Of a stretch of 64,000 bases of DNA, positions 1 to 8,271 are shown piece after piece (within the stretch, counting starts at the first letter, position 1; each line of letters opens with the position of its first letter). The notes beneath the pieces are model-generated. The model saw nothing but the letters and a program-made list of their open reading frames with translations, ran no database searches and was not told the DNA's origin. The position numbers and the translations under genes are program-made. Source of the DNA: an uncultured Candidatus Saccharibacteria bacterium (lineage in GTDB: Bacteria; Patescibacteriota; Saccharimonadia; Saccharimonadales; HK-STAS-PATE-42); NCBI GenBank assembly GCA_937871805.1, contig CALMQB010000002.1, forward strand, positions 310,001 through 374,000, in the 5' to 3' direction.

Positions 1-225
1 CTGGGCCGGCTTAAAGCCAACGACAACACTTTTCATACTTCCAGGCTTTTCTATTACTGTGACTGGCACTGTAGTTGAAGAGCTAAGGTCAATTGCTTCT
101 TGCTGTCGTTCTGGAAACTGGTCGATACGAACCTCTTCCCACTTCAGGTCCTTCATGGTTAGCCATTTTTTGACCATTTGGCAGCTGGCACAAGTTTGAG
201 TAGTGTACATGGTGATTGTTGGCAT
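1..225 (-). CDS. Glutaredoxin-like thiol protein (partial, 3' end outside window)
   Basis: The visible 75 residues begin MPTITMYTTQTCASCQMV and read to the window edge. The CASC (CxxC) dithiol pair sits at residues 12-15 after a first beta strand, and a TVPVTVIE stretch with the cis-proline (TVP) lies near residue 55. This is the glutaredoxin/NrdH thioredoxin fold, expected in the cytoplasm for disulfide exchange. The start is the ATG at 223-225. The C-terminus is missing, so NrdH, Grx and YruB-like subfamilies cannot be told apart. Confidence 0.8.
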   Translation of the reverse strand, partial: MPTITMYTTQTCASCQMVKKWLTMKDLKWEEVRIDQFPERQQEAIDLSSSTTVPVTVIEKPGSMKSVVVGFKPAQ

Positions 226-430
226 AATAGTTCTTTGAAGTTGGTTAACTAGAATTTAAGTTTAATTTTTGAGTTCAATACACCTATAAATCTGTGCAGT
301 AGCCCTCTTTTTCTCCACTATATGATTTGCAGGACTGATAAATCACAAGAATCTCTCTGTAGTGATATAGATTCTAACATAGCCGCTATATATGGCGTAA
401 AGCTCTAGGCCGATTAAATTTAACTACGAC

Positions 431-1108
431 TTACTGAATCTGCTTTATGCCAACCTCTAGAGCCAAGCTTTCAGCGAGCTGTGAAATTTGGATACTATCT
501 AACTCAACACCCTTAAATCCGGCTAGTCCGTAATTTAAACCAAAAGTAGAATTTGGAAAATTAGATTTCTTGAATTTTGTATTTGAAAAATTACAACCTT
601 CAATAATGCATTCCGTAAAAGATGTTTGGCTAAACTCAGATTCATTAAAAGTAAGGTTCTTGAGCTCGGCTTTTAGGAACTCCACCTTAAAAATATTGAC
701 CCTGAAAAAGAAGGCATCCTCTAATTTAGAAGTTTTGAAAATTACTTTATTAAAGCTGGAATTACCAAAGTTTGCGCCCTGCAGGTTGCAGTCTTCAAAA
801 ATACATTCCTTAAAAACCGACTTTCTAAAGTCTGCCCCAGCGAAGTTACACTTAGTAAACTTAACTTTAGTAAAGTGAGCGGATCTTAAGGATGCCCCTG
901 GAAGAAAGCATTTGCTGATAATAGATTCAGTGATATCGAGATTTTCTAAATTAACTAGATTAACTTCTTCTTCAGAGTTTATAGAATCTAATGAAACATT
1001 CCTGAGGTCTTTTTGATTTTGACAAGATTCTAAAACCTCACTCAAAGTGAGCGGGAGTTGCTGTCGAGCTTTTAAACTAAGCTCTAGGGTGGTGAGCTCT
1101 TTTAGCAT
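431..1108 (-). CDS. Pentapeptide repeat protein
   Basis: A 225-residue protein whose residues about 65-195 are built from five-residue repeats of the A(D/N)LxX / C.F..xx type, such as CNFAGADF, CNLQGANF and CNFSNTKF. Such repeats fold into a right-handed quadrilateral beta-helix. No signal peptide or membrane segment is seen, so it is probably cytoplasmic. Functions in this family range from gyrase protection to scaffolding, and nothing here decides between them. Many repeats carry Cys at the first position (CNF, CIF), as in Cys-containing pentapeptide proteins. A copy of TTAAGTTTAA lies just upstream of the start (1115-1124). Confidence 0.85.
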   Translation of the reverse strand: MLKELTTLELSLKARQQLPLTLSEVLESCQNQKDLRNVSLDSINSEEEVNLVNLENLDITESIISKCFLPGASLRSAHFTKVKFTKCNFAGADFRKSVFKECIFEDCNLQGANFGNSSFNKVIFKTSKLEDAFFFRVNIFKVEFLKAELKNLTFNESEFSQTSFTECIIEGCNFSNTKFKKSNFPNSTFGLNYGLAGFKGVELDSIQISQLAESLALEVGIKQIQ

Positions 1109-1132
1109 TAGAAATTAAGTTTAAGCTGCCCG

Positions 1133-1432
1133 TTAAGCTCTAGGTTTTCTGGCGACATCCCGTCTGGCTTTTGCTATAGCTACTTGAACTAATCCTTTAG
1201 ATGCACTGTTAAGAATTGGGTTTCGAGGATGTGGTATCTGTATGCATGGTGAGGCTCCGTAGACTTGATTAGGCTGGTAACCTAGGACAGACACGCTCCA
1301 GCCGGTGGTGAACTCTCCACCCATCCGTTCAAGTGGGTGAGGCTTGGTAACTTCCACTCTGGCGACACTTGTATCTGCTGGAACTGTACTTGGATTTCTA
1401 AAATCGTATACCCTTACTTCTCCTGGCTTCAT
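1133..1432 (-). CDS. Hypothetical protein
   Basis: About 99 residues from the ATG at 1430-1432. A longer reading from a GTG at 1465 would start inside tRNA-Cys, so I reject it. The protein begins MKPGEVRVYDFRNPS and ends in a basic tail (AKARRDVARKPRA). I see no known motif, signal peptide or membrane segment. It lies 24 bp upstream of the pentapeptide gene on the same strand and may share its transcript. The evidence is reading frame and context only. Confidence 0.45.
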   Translation of the reverse strand: MKPGEVRVYDFRNPSTVPADTSVARVEVTKPHPLERMGGEFTTGWSVSVLGYQPNQVYGASPCIQIPHPRNPILNSASKGLVQVAIAKARRDVARKPRA

Positions 1433-1456
1433 AAAAATATCTTTTAGAGTTATTAC

Positions 1457-1530
1457 TGGAGGCACCTACCGGATTTGAACCGGTGTACACGGTTTTGCAG
1501 ACCGTTGCCTAACCACTCGGCCAAGGCGCC
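1457..1530 (-). tRNA. tRNA-Cys (GCA)
   Basis: Reading the minus strand, the gene starts GGCGCCTTGGCCGAGTGG. It has a 7-bp acceptor stem, anticodon loop CTGCAAA with anticodon GCA, the T-loop GGTTCAAATCC, and an encoded CCA end at 1457-1459. Confidence 0.95.
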
Positions 1531-2024
1531 ATCACTTAAATCTAGATTATAGCAGAGAGGCGTCAACTTGACAGATCTAAATTGCTTAAGTTAAACTTAA
1601 GTTTAAGGTTCTGATGCTATCCCACTGTACAAAATAAAAACTCAAAAATAAAAGAATCTTCTAGTTTAAAATCTAGAGAAAGTTATTTAAGAATTTTTGC
1701 TTTAAAAAACTTTCGGAAAGTTTTCGGAATCTTAAGAAGTTTGAGAGGTTCGATTTTTAGTTAGTATATCTCTTCTAAGGAAGAATATTAGCTGGAGGCT
1801 ATAAGCTCTTAAACTCTTGGATTCTTCTTGGAATTTAAACTTAAACTTCTAGGGAAATTTTTTTTAGGAGGGTGGGCATACTTTTATAGGAATCGAAACC
1901 TCCTAACTTTTATCTTTTTGACGAAATTATTAACCTTAAGTTTAATCTTTAATTCTGATTTTAGTTTAACGGGGATTGTGGAATCGGAGTTTTTTGTAGT
2001 AAAATAAGCGGAGCAGCTAGTTGT
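1531..2024. other. Intergenic region between tRNA-Cys and tRNA-Lys
   Basis: No convincing coding frame on either strand. It holds several copies of the genome motif: the complete palindrome TTAAACTTAAGTTTAA at 1591-1606, a copy at 1835-1844 and one at 1936-1945. It also has a repeated TTTCGGAA near 1711-1730 and an 8-bp hairpin at 1864-1906. Overall strongly A+T-rich. Confidence 0.6.
1864..1906 (+). other. Perfect 8-bp hairpin with T-rich tail, possible terminator or small RNA
   Basis: TTAGGAGG at 1864-1871 pairs perfectly with CCTCCTAA at 1899-1906 around a 27-nt loop, followed by a T-rich stretch. No gene ends just upstream on the plus strand, so its job is unclear. The GGAGG arm could also act as an anti-SD or SD-like element. 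Confidence 0.35.
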
Positions 2025-2101
2025 GGGCCCATAGCTCAGCTGGTTAGAGCACCGGCCTTTTAAGCCGGGTGTCGTGAGTTCAAGTCTCACTGGGCCCTCC
2101 A
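2025..2101 (+). tRNA. tRNA-Lys (TTT)
   Basis: Starts GGGCCCATAGCTCAGC. The anticodon stem-loop is CCGGC CTTTTAA GCCGG (anticodon TTT). The acceptor arms are GGGCCCA and TGGGCCC, and CCA is encoded. Confidence 0.95.
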
Positions 2102-2144
2102 TTCTACTCCGCTAAAGCTTCGTAGAATTAAATTTAGTAGAATG

Positions 2145-2175
2145 CCCTCCATAGCTTTACGCGAAGGAGGGTTTT
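2145..2175 (+). terminator. Probable intrinsic terminator after tRNA-Lys
   Basis: CCCTCC at 2145-2150 pairs with GGAGGG at 2166-2171 and is followed by TTTTATTATTT. A second small inverted repeat (ATTCTAC / GTAGAAT, 2101-2129) directly follows the tRNA and overlaps its final A. Confidence 0.6.
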
Positions 2176-2188
2176 ATTATTTAGCGAT

Positions 2189-2428
2189 ATGTATTACGTT
2201 TATACCTTAAAAAGTAAGATTGCGGACCAAGTTTATACTGGTTTTACCACAAACCTAGACAAAAGACTTAAAGAGCACAACTCAGGTAAAAGTGTACATA
2301 CCAATAAGTTTCGTCCGTGGGACATGGTGACAGCTATCAGATTCGGTGATAAGCAAAAAGCTAGAGATTTTGAAAAGTACTTGAAAACGGGATCGGGTAT
2401 TGCTTTTTCGAGAAAACACTTTCTGTAG
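2189..2428 (+). CDS. GIY-YIG domain protein (YhbQ/UPF0213 type)
   Basis: A 79-residue single-domain protein. The GIY-YIG signature appears as YYVYTLKS then VYTGFTTNLDKRLKEHN, with Tyr pairs in the first two strands and an Arg in the helix (DKRLKEHN). The end, EKYLKTGSGIAFSRK, matches the short stand-alone YhbQ-like group. These are small predicted nucleases of uncertain substrate in the cytoplasm. The length is normal for the group. It sits immediately after the terminator behind tRNA-Lys. Confidence 0.88.
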   Translation: MYYVYTLKSKIADQVYTGFTTNLDKRLKEHNSGKSVHTNKFRPWDMVTAIRFGDKQKARDFEKYLKTGSGIAFSRKHFL

Positions 2429-2460
2429 CTTATCTAGTTTATTGTTATAATTGAATTAAT

Positions 2461-2784
2461 ATGGAATCTCGAATAGAAATAAATTCTCTCGTCATACTTC
2501 CTGACAGAATTAATACTAATGATCTGGCAGAAGGACAAAGGCTGCAATTTACTCGTAAAGATGAAAGAACAATCCCTCTCCAGACCGCTCTGCTAATGAT
2601 TGACCAGGACTGGAACTTTTATGGATACTGCCGAGTCATCTCACTGCAAACTACAAAAGGCTAAACCCAAGTAGAAATAGAAGTACTAATTCTATTCGCT
2701 AAAGATGAAGTTGAGCTTTATAAGAATAACTTTATGAAAGCTGGTCGTATGACTGGCGAAGTGGAGCAGGCGACTAACCAGTAA
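2461..2784 (+). pseudogene. Broken small gene with in-frame TAA stop
   Basis: An ATG frame of 67 codons begins MESRIEINSLVILPDR and stops at TAA 2662-2664. The same frame then continues with protein-like sequence (IEVLILFAKDEVELYK, then NNFMKAGRMTGEVEQATN) to a second TAA at 2782-2784, and even past that (EYYGAFHDTHPRDYG). The uninterrupted frame and soluble-protein-like composition on both sides suggest one original gene of about 110-130 codons broken by point mutation. A good -10 (TATAAT, 2446-2451) still lies 9 nt upstream of the ATG. I do not recognise the family. Confidence 0.6.
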
Positions 2785-2864
2785 GAGTACTATGGCGCCT
2801 TCCACGATACTCATCCAAGAGATTACGGATCAATAAACACAGGTTTAAAGGCTCTATTTTTTGT

Positions 2865-2877
2865 TATAGTTAAGTTT
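2865..2877 (+). promoter_or_regulatory. -10 box with near-leaderless start
   Basis: TATAGT at 2865-2870 is followed by 7 nt (TAAGTTT, part of the genome motif) and then the ATG at 2878. This spacing predicts a transcript starting at or next to the start codon. No convincing -35 is seen. Confidence 0.45.
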
Positions 2878-3576
2878 ATGCAAAAGAAAATTATTGAAGC
2901 TCTAGAACAATTTAATCCATACTCAGTTTTTGTTTATGGTTCGCGTGGACGTGGTGATCATAAACCAGATAGTGATTATGAGATTGGAGTAATTTTTGAG
3001 GATGAAAAATACGTTAGTCGACGAGTTATCCATAAGGTTATTAATTTAGAAAAGGTAAGAATTTATCCATTTAAGCTGTCGGCTATAAAAAGTGGAGAAA
3101 TTGATACTCCTTTTCAAAAGAATATCTACATGAGAGAACTTGCTGAAGCTGGTAAAACTATTTCTGGAGAAAAGATTATTGAAAACTTAGAGTCTAAAAA
3201 AATAACCACTCTGGATTTAATCCAGAGAATTAGATTTGATATTGGTTATGCGCTGGCTGCAGTACTTTCAGACAGAAGTGGCGACCTGGAAACCGCCCAT
3301 GAGGAATTTAGCAAATCTTGTTTATTCGGTCTAAATTCATTAATCATTCTAAAATTACGTAAGTTTATTGTTGGCTACGATAAGATCTTTGAACTTAAAA
3401 ATGAAGTTCTAGACAAAGAAGAGTACCTCGACGTGGTCAAGATTGCATATTCACTGAGGGGGGGGGAGACCGAGATTCCGAGCGATGCAATTTTTAGAAA
3501 CATCTCGTTCTTGCAATACGTAGAAAATGAAATAATAAGTGAGTTCAGTTCTAACGGCGCTACTGAGTTAGCTTAA
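2878..3576 (+). CDS. MNT-type nucleotidyltransferase with helical C-terminal domain
   Basis: A 232-residue protein. The N-terminal 100 residues form a polymerase-beta-like minimal nucleotidyltransferase: VYGSRGRGDHKPDSDYEIGV carries the GS..RG motif and a DSD metal-binding pair. Residues about 110-225 are helical and may be a HEPN-like or substrate-binding bundle. MNT proteins act as toxin-antitoxin components (AMPylation of HEPN toxins) or as antibiotic nucleotidyltransferases; no separate HEPN gene is adjacent. A run of nine G at 3458-3466 inside the coding region could cause slippage. The stop TAA lies within a TTAAGTTTAA copy that also supplies the stop of the convergent neighbour. Confidence 0.8.
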   Translation: MQKKIIEALEQFNPYSVFVYGSRGRGDHKPDSDYEIGVIFEDEKYVSRRVIHKVINLEKVRIYPFKLSAIKSGEIDTPFQKNIYMRELAEAGKTISGEKIIENLESKKITTLDLIQRIRFDIGYALAAVLSDRSGDLETAHEEFSKSCLFGLNSLIILKLRKFIVGYDKIFELKNEVLDKEEYLDVVKIAYSLRGGETEIPSDAIFRNISFLQYVENEIISEFSSNGATELA

Positions 3577-3578
3577 GT

Positions 3579-4559
3579 TTAAATATTTAATTCTTTTTTG
3601 AGCTTAGAAATCAGCTCTTTGTTGCGTCTTGGATTATTGGAGAAGTGTGGTAAATCTTTGAATCTATGATTCAACCTAGTTAAAACATCCTCTACGCCAA
3701 GATTTTTAGAATAGAGTTTATTTAGGTTAAGTTTAAGTTTTTTAAGGTGGCGAGTATCCGCTGCAGCCCAGAAAAAGTGTTCTTCTTTCACCAATCCTCC
3801 ACTTTCATGGCAAAGAAGCTCGATCAGTTGAGTATAGAATCCATAAGCTGTTTCTGATTTTCCTTTGCGGTGTTCCACGGATTCTTTAGGTTTAAGAATT
3901 TTCATAGTTAAGACTTCTGTTACTCCTTCTCTAATAATTGGGTAGTTGTGGCTCAGAGAGATTCTTGTTCGAGACTGAAGGTAGGCATGGACCATTTCAT
4001 GAATTAAAGTACCGTAGATTGAACTTCCGCCATATGCAGAACGTGAATAATAGGATATGAAGATGCACCCACTATCTGAATTGAAGGATCCAACGACAGC
4101 TCTAAGGGTCGGATAAAGTGCATTGGCAATGACTATTGGTATTGGACGACCCAACTTTGGCTGAGGATTAAGTTTAAGAGTTCCATCTTGATAGAGCTGT
4201 TTAGCCTTAAGTTTAAATTCTTCAAAAACTACGTCAAAATCTATTGGAAAATTATCTTTTATAAACTGCTCTTTATTGGCCTCGTTTAAGGAAAAATCTC
4301 TCAGCCACTTAGCAATTAAACTCAGGGTTTGGAGGTCTGCTGATTTTATAAATTCGAACCAAGTTCTGTTTGGCCCTTTTTTAAAAAATAGGGGATAGTT
4401 TGAATATTTATCAAAGATGAGTTTAAAGTTTGAATTAACTCTATTTTGATCGTTGGTGTCTTCAATTTTTTTACAAAGTTTGGCAATCTCTGGAAGGTCA
4501 CTTTTGATAAACTTGTAGCTCCCGAGTTTAGTTTTGAGTTCTTGATGAGTTAACTGCAT
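3579..4559 (-). CDS. Zinc metallopeptidase (HExxH) of unassigned family
   Basis: A 326-residue protein with the zinc-binding helix LIHEMVHAYLQ near residue 190 and a probable third ligand Glu in PIIREGVTEVLTM about 25 residues later, a gluzincin-like arrangement. The N-terminal half is helical with no signal peptide, so it is likely intracellular. No SprT zinc ribbon follows. The gene carries several TTAAGTTTAA copies (3727, 4164, 4207), read in protein as LKLNLN, LKLN and FKLKAK. It starts 44 bp downstream of mltG on the same strand. Substrate unknown. Confidence 0.75.
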   Translation of the reverse strand: MQLTHQELKTKLGSYKFIKSDLPEIAKLCKKIEDTNDQNRVNSNFKLIFDKYSNYPLFFKKGPNRTWFEFIKSADLQTLSLIAKWLRDFSLNEANKEQFIKDNFPIDFDVVFEEFKLKAKQLYQDGTLKLNPQPKLGRPIPIVIANALYPTLRAVVGSFNSDSGCIFISYYSRSAYGGSSIYGTLIHEMVHAYLQSRTRISLSHNYPIIREGVTEVLTMKILKPKESVEHRKGKSETAYGFYTQLIELLCHESGGLVKEEHFFWAAADTRHLKKLKLNLNKLYSKNLGVEDVLTRLNHRFKDLPHFSNNPRRNKELISKLKKELNI

Positions 4560-4603
4560 TAACTTAAGTTTAACTCACCTGACTTAAATTAATTGCAAAA
4601 CTT

Positions 4604-5686
4604 TTAGAATAAACTACAGTTTTCTTTACAGTGTTCTTTGATGCTGACCTGGTGCTCTTCCTCGCTACGAGTGTAGTAAATTTTTCCATCATCACCGGCC
4701 ACAAAGAACAAAAAGTCGCCTTCTGCTGGCTCCGCCACAGCTTGCAGAGCGCTAAGTTCGAAAGTTCCAATTGGGGTCGGCGGTAAGCCCTTATTAATTC
4801 GAGTGTTATACGGTGAGTCAATTTTTGGAGACGGCTCAACGCCTTTGAGCTTAGCTGCATAGATAAAAGTTGGATCAGCTCCAAGAGAAATATCTTGCTC
4901 GAGCCGAGACTCAAAAACCTGGGCGATCTTTTTTTGCTCATCAGGCTTAGAAGATTCTTGTTGAATAATTGAGGCCAGAGTAAACCCTTCTTGCATTGTA
5001 AAACCACGCTGATTAAGCCTTACTTTAAGGTCGAGTTTACTAATTCGCTCTTCATAAAGGTCAAAGTTTCTTTTTAACCAACTCTCAAAAGTAGAGCTGG
5101 CATCTAAGTCTGTGTAGGTTTCTGGCAATAGATAGCCTTCGAGGTTTACTCTTGTTCCCTTTTGATCTGCGAGAATGGGATGGAACTCTGGAGTAATGGA
5201 ATCTAGAGTTTCTTGAACCTGGTCTTGTCCAAATTCTTGATAAAGCCTTGGTGTGATTTCTTCAACTGTTTTCCCGGCAAGAATCGTTAGCTTAGTAGAA
5301 ACGCGGCCCCCTGAGATTATTTCGACAATTTGTGGACCTGAATATTCTGGAGATATAGCGTAAGTCCCAACTTTAAGCTTGGCAAACGTACCATTAATTC
5401 GAGCATGAATTTTTAAGGCTGTGGAGGATTTTATTAAAGACTCATCTTTTAGCCGATCCATAATTTGACCAACAGAATCACCCTCAGAAACTATGAAGGT
5501 TTTTGCGGTCCCCCTGCCTGCGGGCTGGAGAGAGGTTTTATACCAGAAATAACTAGAGGCTGAAATGGCTACAAAGATAATGAAAGCAACGGGAATAGCT
5601 TTTTTAAAACTTAAGTTTAACTTTTTTGGCTTTGAGGCTTTTTTTAGGGCGCCAAGTTTGTGATGATAATAGGTCTTCGTCTTCAT
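4604..5686 (-). CDS. mltG: Endolytic murein transglycosylase MltG
   Basis: A 360-residue YceG-like protein that cleaves nascent glycan strands at the outer face of the membrane. There is a basic N-terminus, one membrane segment at about residues 30-47 (AIPVAFIIFVAISASSYFW), a LysM-like region, then the catalytic domain. Hallmarks are EGYLLPETY, ASIIQQES with the catalytic Glu, and the SPYNTR/GLPPTPI block. The C-terminus is Cys-containing (HCKENCSLF), slightly unusual. The gene follows ruvX on the same strand, the common mltG-ruvX pairing. A TTAAGTTTAA copy encodes part of KKLNLSFKK near the start. Confidence 0.95.
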   Translation of the reverse strand: MKTKTYYHHKLGALKKASKPKKLNLSFKKAIPVAFIIFVAISASSYFWYKTSLQPAGRGTAKTFIVSEGDSVGQIMDRLKDESLIKSSTALKIHARINGTFAKLKVGTYAISPEYSGPQIVEIISGGRVSTKLTILAGKTVEEITPRLYQEFGQDQVQETLDSITPEFHPILADQKGTRVNLEGYLLPETYTDLDASSTFESWLKRNFDLYEERISKLDLKVRLNQRGFTMQEGFTLASIIQQESSKPDEQKKIAQVFESRLEQDISLGADPTFIYAAKLKGVEPSPKIDSPYNTRINKGLPPTPIGTFELSALQAVAEPAEGDFLFFVAGDDGKIYYTRSEEEHQVSIKEHCKENCSLF

Positions 5687-5724
5687 TTTATTTTTATTAG
5701 TATTACAGAGTTTATTATATATGC

Positions 5725-6141
5725 TTATTTCTTATTTCTAAATTTATTTTCTAGATAGTCTTGAAGAAAGAGAGCTGCAGCCTGATCATCGATTCTAGGC
5801 TTCTTGCCTTTCTTATCTTCACTAAGCTGTTCTTCAACGTAAACACTGGAAAGAGTCTCGTCTTGGTATTCCAAAGGAGGTTCAACTGCGACCTTTAGTT
5901 TATCACCAAAAGCCTCAACTTTGGTAGTTTGTGGAGTCGAGTTTCCGCTCAAGTTCCGTGGATAACCTAAGATGATCAGTTCCGCCTTAAGCTTAGTGCA
6001 GAGTGCGGAGACAGCCTCAATTTCTGAGCCATCATTTTTGTTGGGAATTATTTCTACTGGCTGAGCGATCAAGACAGAATTGGTATCAGCGAAAGCCACT
6101 CCAATAAATTTCTCTCCAAAGTCTAAGGCAACAATCTTCAT
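5725..6141 (-). CDS. ruvX: Putative pre-16S rRNA nuclease / Holliday junction resolvase RuvX (YqgF)
   Basis: A 138-residue RNase H-fold protein. The active-site motifs are present in order: DFGEKFIGVA with the first Asp, the strand LIILGYPRNLSG, YQDETLSS with the central Glu, and DDQAAALFLQDYL with the C-terminal Asp pair. Normal family length. YqgF proteins process the 5' end of 16S rRNA precursors and were originally proposed as resolvases. It lies between mltG and a large membrane protein in a same-strand cluster. Confidence 0.95.
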   Translation of the reverse strand: MKIVALDFGEKFIGVAFADTNSVLIAQPVEIIPNKNDGSEIEAVSALCTKLKAELIILGYPRNLSGNSTPQTTKVEAFGDKLKVAVEPPLEYQDETLSSVYVEEQLSEDKKGKKPRIDDQAAALFLQDYLENKFRNKK

Positions 6142-6192
6142 AATTTGGGATTTAAGTATTTTTAAGTTGAGAGCCGAGGCAACCTCTCGAGT

Positions 6193-7923
6193 CTAGTTTT
6201 GCTGATCAGCAACCTCAATTTTGATTTCTATTTTATCTTTAGATGGTAAAGTAGAGCTCCAAAATGGCCTTATTTTAACTTTAACAGAATTCACACCAGC
6301 AACGCCTTCGACAGCTTGGATAGCTTCACCCTTCTTTTTGCCGGCAACTTCTTCTTTAATCTGATCTAAGTTTAGATTAGGACCAAGGTAGGCAACAGTG
6401 CTTAAGTTATATGCTCCATCTTCACCAGGAGCCAGATTAAGCTCTTCAAGGCCATTTTTAATGATACTTTGAGACGGGTCTTTTTTAGCATCTTCAATAT
6501 TTAAGTTTAGGATTTTTTCAAGCTGGTCTTTATCTACTCCATACATTGAATAGTTAATAGTCACACTTCCATTAAGTTGATCGGCCTGTTGCCCGACTGC
6601 AGGTGTAATTTGTTCCTCACCAATTTTGATAGAAAAGCTATCTTCTAACACTTTTTGATCGGAGGAGAACTGGGATTTAAGTTCATCTTTAAACTCTGAC
6701 TCATTGTTAGATTTAAGTTTGTCTCGGAGCGTTGCAACGTCAGCAGCTGTAACAACTTTAACTACTTGAGTACTACCGCCAGCCATCGCAGAACCGTAAC
6801 CAGACACGGAGGAGGGAACCCCAGCGATAGTGTATGCCCTTGGTGATGAGTTAAACTGATCTCCCGCATCTTTAGCAGTGACGTTAACGGACTCTTTACC
6901 ATTATTCTTGCAGGATCCTGAACTAAAGAAGTCACTTGCAGAGACTTTGATGCTCGAAGCAGTGATGTAAGTTAGTCCGCCAGATGAAACTCCCGTCCCA
7001 GCGGGGATCGTGACAGGGTCATCAGTACAGTTTGTTACTGTCAGCTTTCCGCTAGCCTTAGAGCCAATATTTTGTTCGCCAGTGGCAGGAGTGGTATTTT
7101 GGATGGCCTTAGAGCCGGACTGTTTAGCAACCTTAAGTTTAGCTTTAGATGTTTCACTGGCTTCGTGATCGAGCTGAGCACTGAAATTTACATCGAGCCT
7201 GTCAGCGTTAGCACTAACTTCCAGAGTGGCTGTCCTTTGAAGTGTAAAAATGAACATTAAGATTAGAATTAAGCTGAGGAAGGCGGCTATGCCAATTAAA
7301 GCTTTTTTCCTAAAGTCAAAAAAGTTGGGAATCTTTTTCTGTTTCTTCTCAGGGCCCTGTTCGTTTAGGTTTTTAGTGTCACTATCTGATTTATCTTTAT
7401 TGGCTTTTTTATCTTTTTTAGGAGCCTTTGTCTTTCTATTCTTTGAACTTTTAGCTGCTGCTGCGGCTAAGGCCCCTTCCTCTGCAGAAGAAAGTGGGTC
7501 AAGATCTTCTCCGTCTATTGTTAGATCTTCTTTAAGGTCTTCATCCGGGATAACCGAACTTTGAATAGAGTCAACTTCTGGTGAGCCAATCAGTTCTGGT
7601 ATAGCGCTGAGGGTAGAAGCAGTCATAATTTTGGCAGCGCTGGCCATTGCAATTAACTTAGAATCTGAGGTGATTAAACTTAAAATCTTAGCTTTAGTAT
7701 GTGCAGTTCTGGCAAGCAGCTTAAGATTTACTCCAGATTTTAGAGCAGCAGAATTTTTTGGAACGACGATTTTAACGTCTTTAGATTTTTCACTACGAAG
7801 CTTGGATACTATTGAGGTGATGTCAGATTCAGAGTCGATGTAAATTACTCCTGCCGGGTTTGAGCCAGAAGAAACTATCCCAGAAATGTCTTTTGTAGAT
7901 TTATCTTGAGGTAAATTTGTCAT
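6193..7923 (-). CDS. Baseplate J-like membrane protein
   Basis: A 576-residue protein. Residues 1-115 form a compact alpha/beta domain (VIYIDSESDITSIVSKL, VVPKNSAALKSGVN, LITSDSKLIAMAS). A charged, low-complexity Lys/Ala/Ser linker follows to about residue 200, then one membrane segment near residues 207-230 (ALIGIAAFLSLILILMFIFT). An extracellular region of about 340 residues follows, with a baseplate-J-like part (TVTNCTDDPVTIPAGTGV, GEQITPAVGQQ). Single-pass proteins like this are common in Patescibacteria genomes. A role in envelope or secretion structures is inferred only. It ends 51 bp upstream of ruvX, same strand. Confidence 0.65.
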   Translation of the reverse strand: MTNLPQDKSTKDISGIVSSGSNPAGVIYIDSESDITSIVSKLRSEKSKDVKIVVPKNSAALKSGVNLKLLARTAHTKAKILSLITSDSKLIAMASAAKIMTASTLSAIPELIGSPEVDSIQSSVIPDEDLKEDLTIDGEDLDPLSSAEEGALAAAAAKSSKNRKTKAPKKDKKANKDKSDSDTKNLNEQGPEKKQKKIPNFFDFRKKALIGIAAFLSLILILMFIFTLQRTATLEVSANADRLDVNFSAQLDHEASETSKAKLKVAKQSGSKAIQNTTPATGEQNIGSKASGKLTVTNCTDDPVTIPAGTGVSSGGLTYITASSIKVSASDFFSSGSCKNNGKESVNVTAKDAGDQFNSSPRAYTIAGVPSSVSGYGSAMAGGSTQVVKVVTAADVATLRDKLKSNNESEFKDELKSQFSSDQKVLEDSFSIKIGEEQITPAVGQQADQLNGSVTINYSMYGVDKDQLEKILNLNIEDAKKDPSQSIIKNGLEELNLAPGEDGAYNLSTVAYLGPNLNLDQIKEEVAGKKKGEAIQAVEGVAGVNSVKVKIRPFWSSTLPSKDKIEIKIEVADQQN

Positions 7924-8068
7924 TTTTATTTTATATAGAAAACCTGTTCTGATTTTGTTCGACTCATACTACTTATTAAGTTTGAAGCCGTTATATCTGC
8001 TTAAGTTTAATATAGCACTTTTTAGCAAGATAATGAAGCCCTTGGAGGATGATTTTTGCTCTATTTGC

Positions 8069-8102
8069 TATAATTAAGTTTAAGCGTTCTATTTGTTAGA
8101 AC
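8069..8102 (+). promoter_or_regulatory. Promoter and small hairpin ahead of tRNA-Leu(CAA)
   Basis: A perfect -10 TATAAT at 8069-8074 runs directly into TTAAGTTTAA (from about 8075). A 6-bp inverted repeat GTTCTA / TAGAAC lies at 8086-8102, just before the tRNA 5' end at 8107. No convincing -35 is visible. Confidence 0.55.
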
Positions 8103-8106
8103 TTTT

Positions 8107-8193
8107 GCCGGGGTGGCGGAATTGGTATACGCGTCGGACTCAAAATCCGATGAGATTTATCTCTTGAGAGTTCGAGTCTCTCCTCCGGCACCA
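8107..8193 (+). tRNA. tRNA-Leu (CAA)
   Basis: A class II tRNA starting GCCGGGGTGGCGGAATTGG. The anticodon loop is CTCAAAA (anticodon CAA), with a long variable arm, T-loop GTTCGAGTC and encoded CCA. Its 3' end (CACCAAT) has the same core as the tRNA-Leu used by the island at 47 kb but carries no insertion. Confidence 0.95.
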
Positions 8194-8271
8194 ATGAGAC
8201 CTACGTGTTTTTCTTCAGAGAGCTTTCAAGAGCTTAGTGTTATCTTAATTCATTTTTTATACCACAACCTT

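Noticed and set aside
1884-2102. Minus-strand reading frame overlapping tRNA-Lys
   Set aside because: It is antisense to the tRNA and to A+T-rich intergenic DNA; no protein-like pattern.
3579-4559. Assignment of the HExxH protein as SprT
   Set aside because: The zinc ribbon and the second conserved block of SprT are missing; only the zinc helix and a downstream Glu can be supported.
8113-8271. N-terminal extension of the VOC protein
   Set aside because: It would start within tRNA-Leu(CAA); the ATG at 8272 gives a family-length protein.
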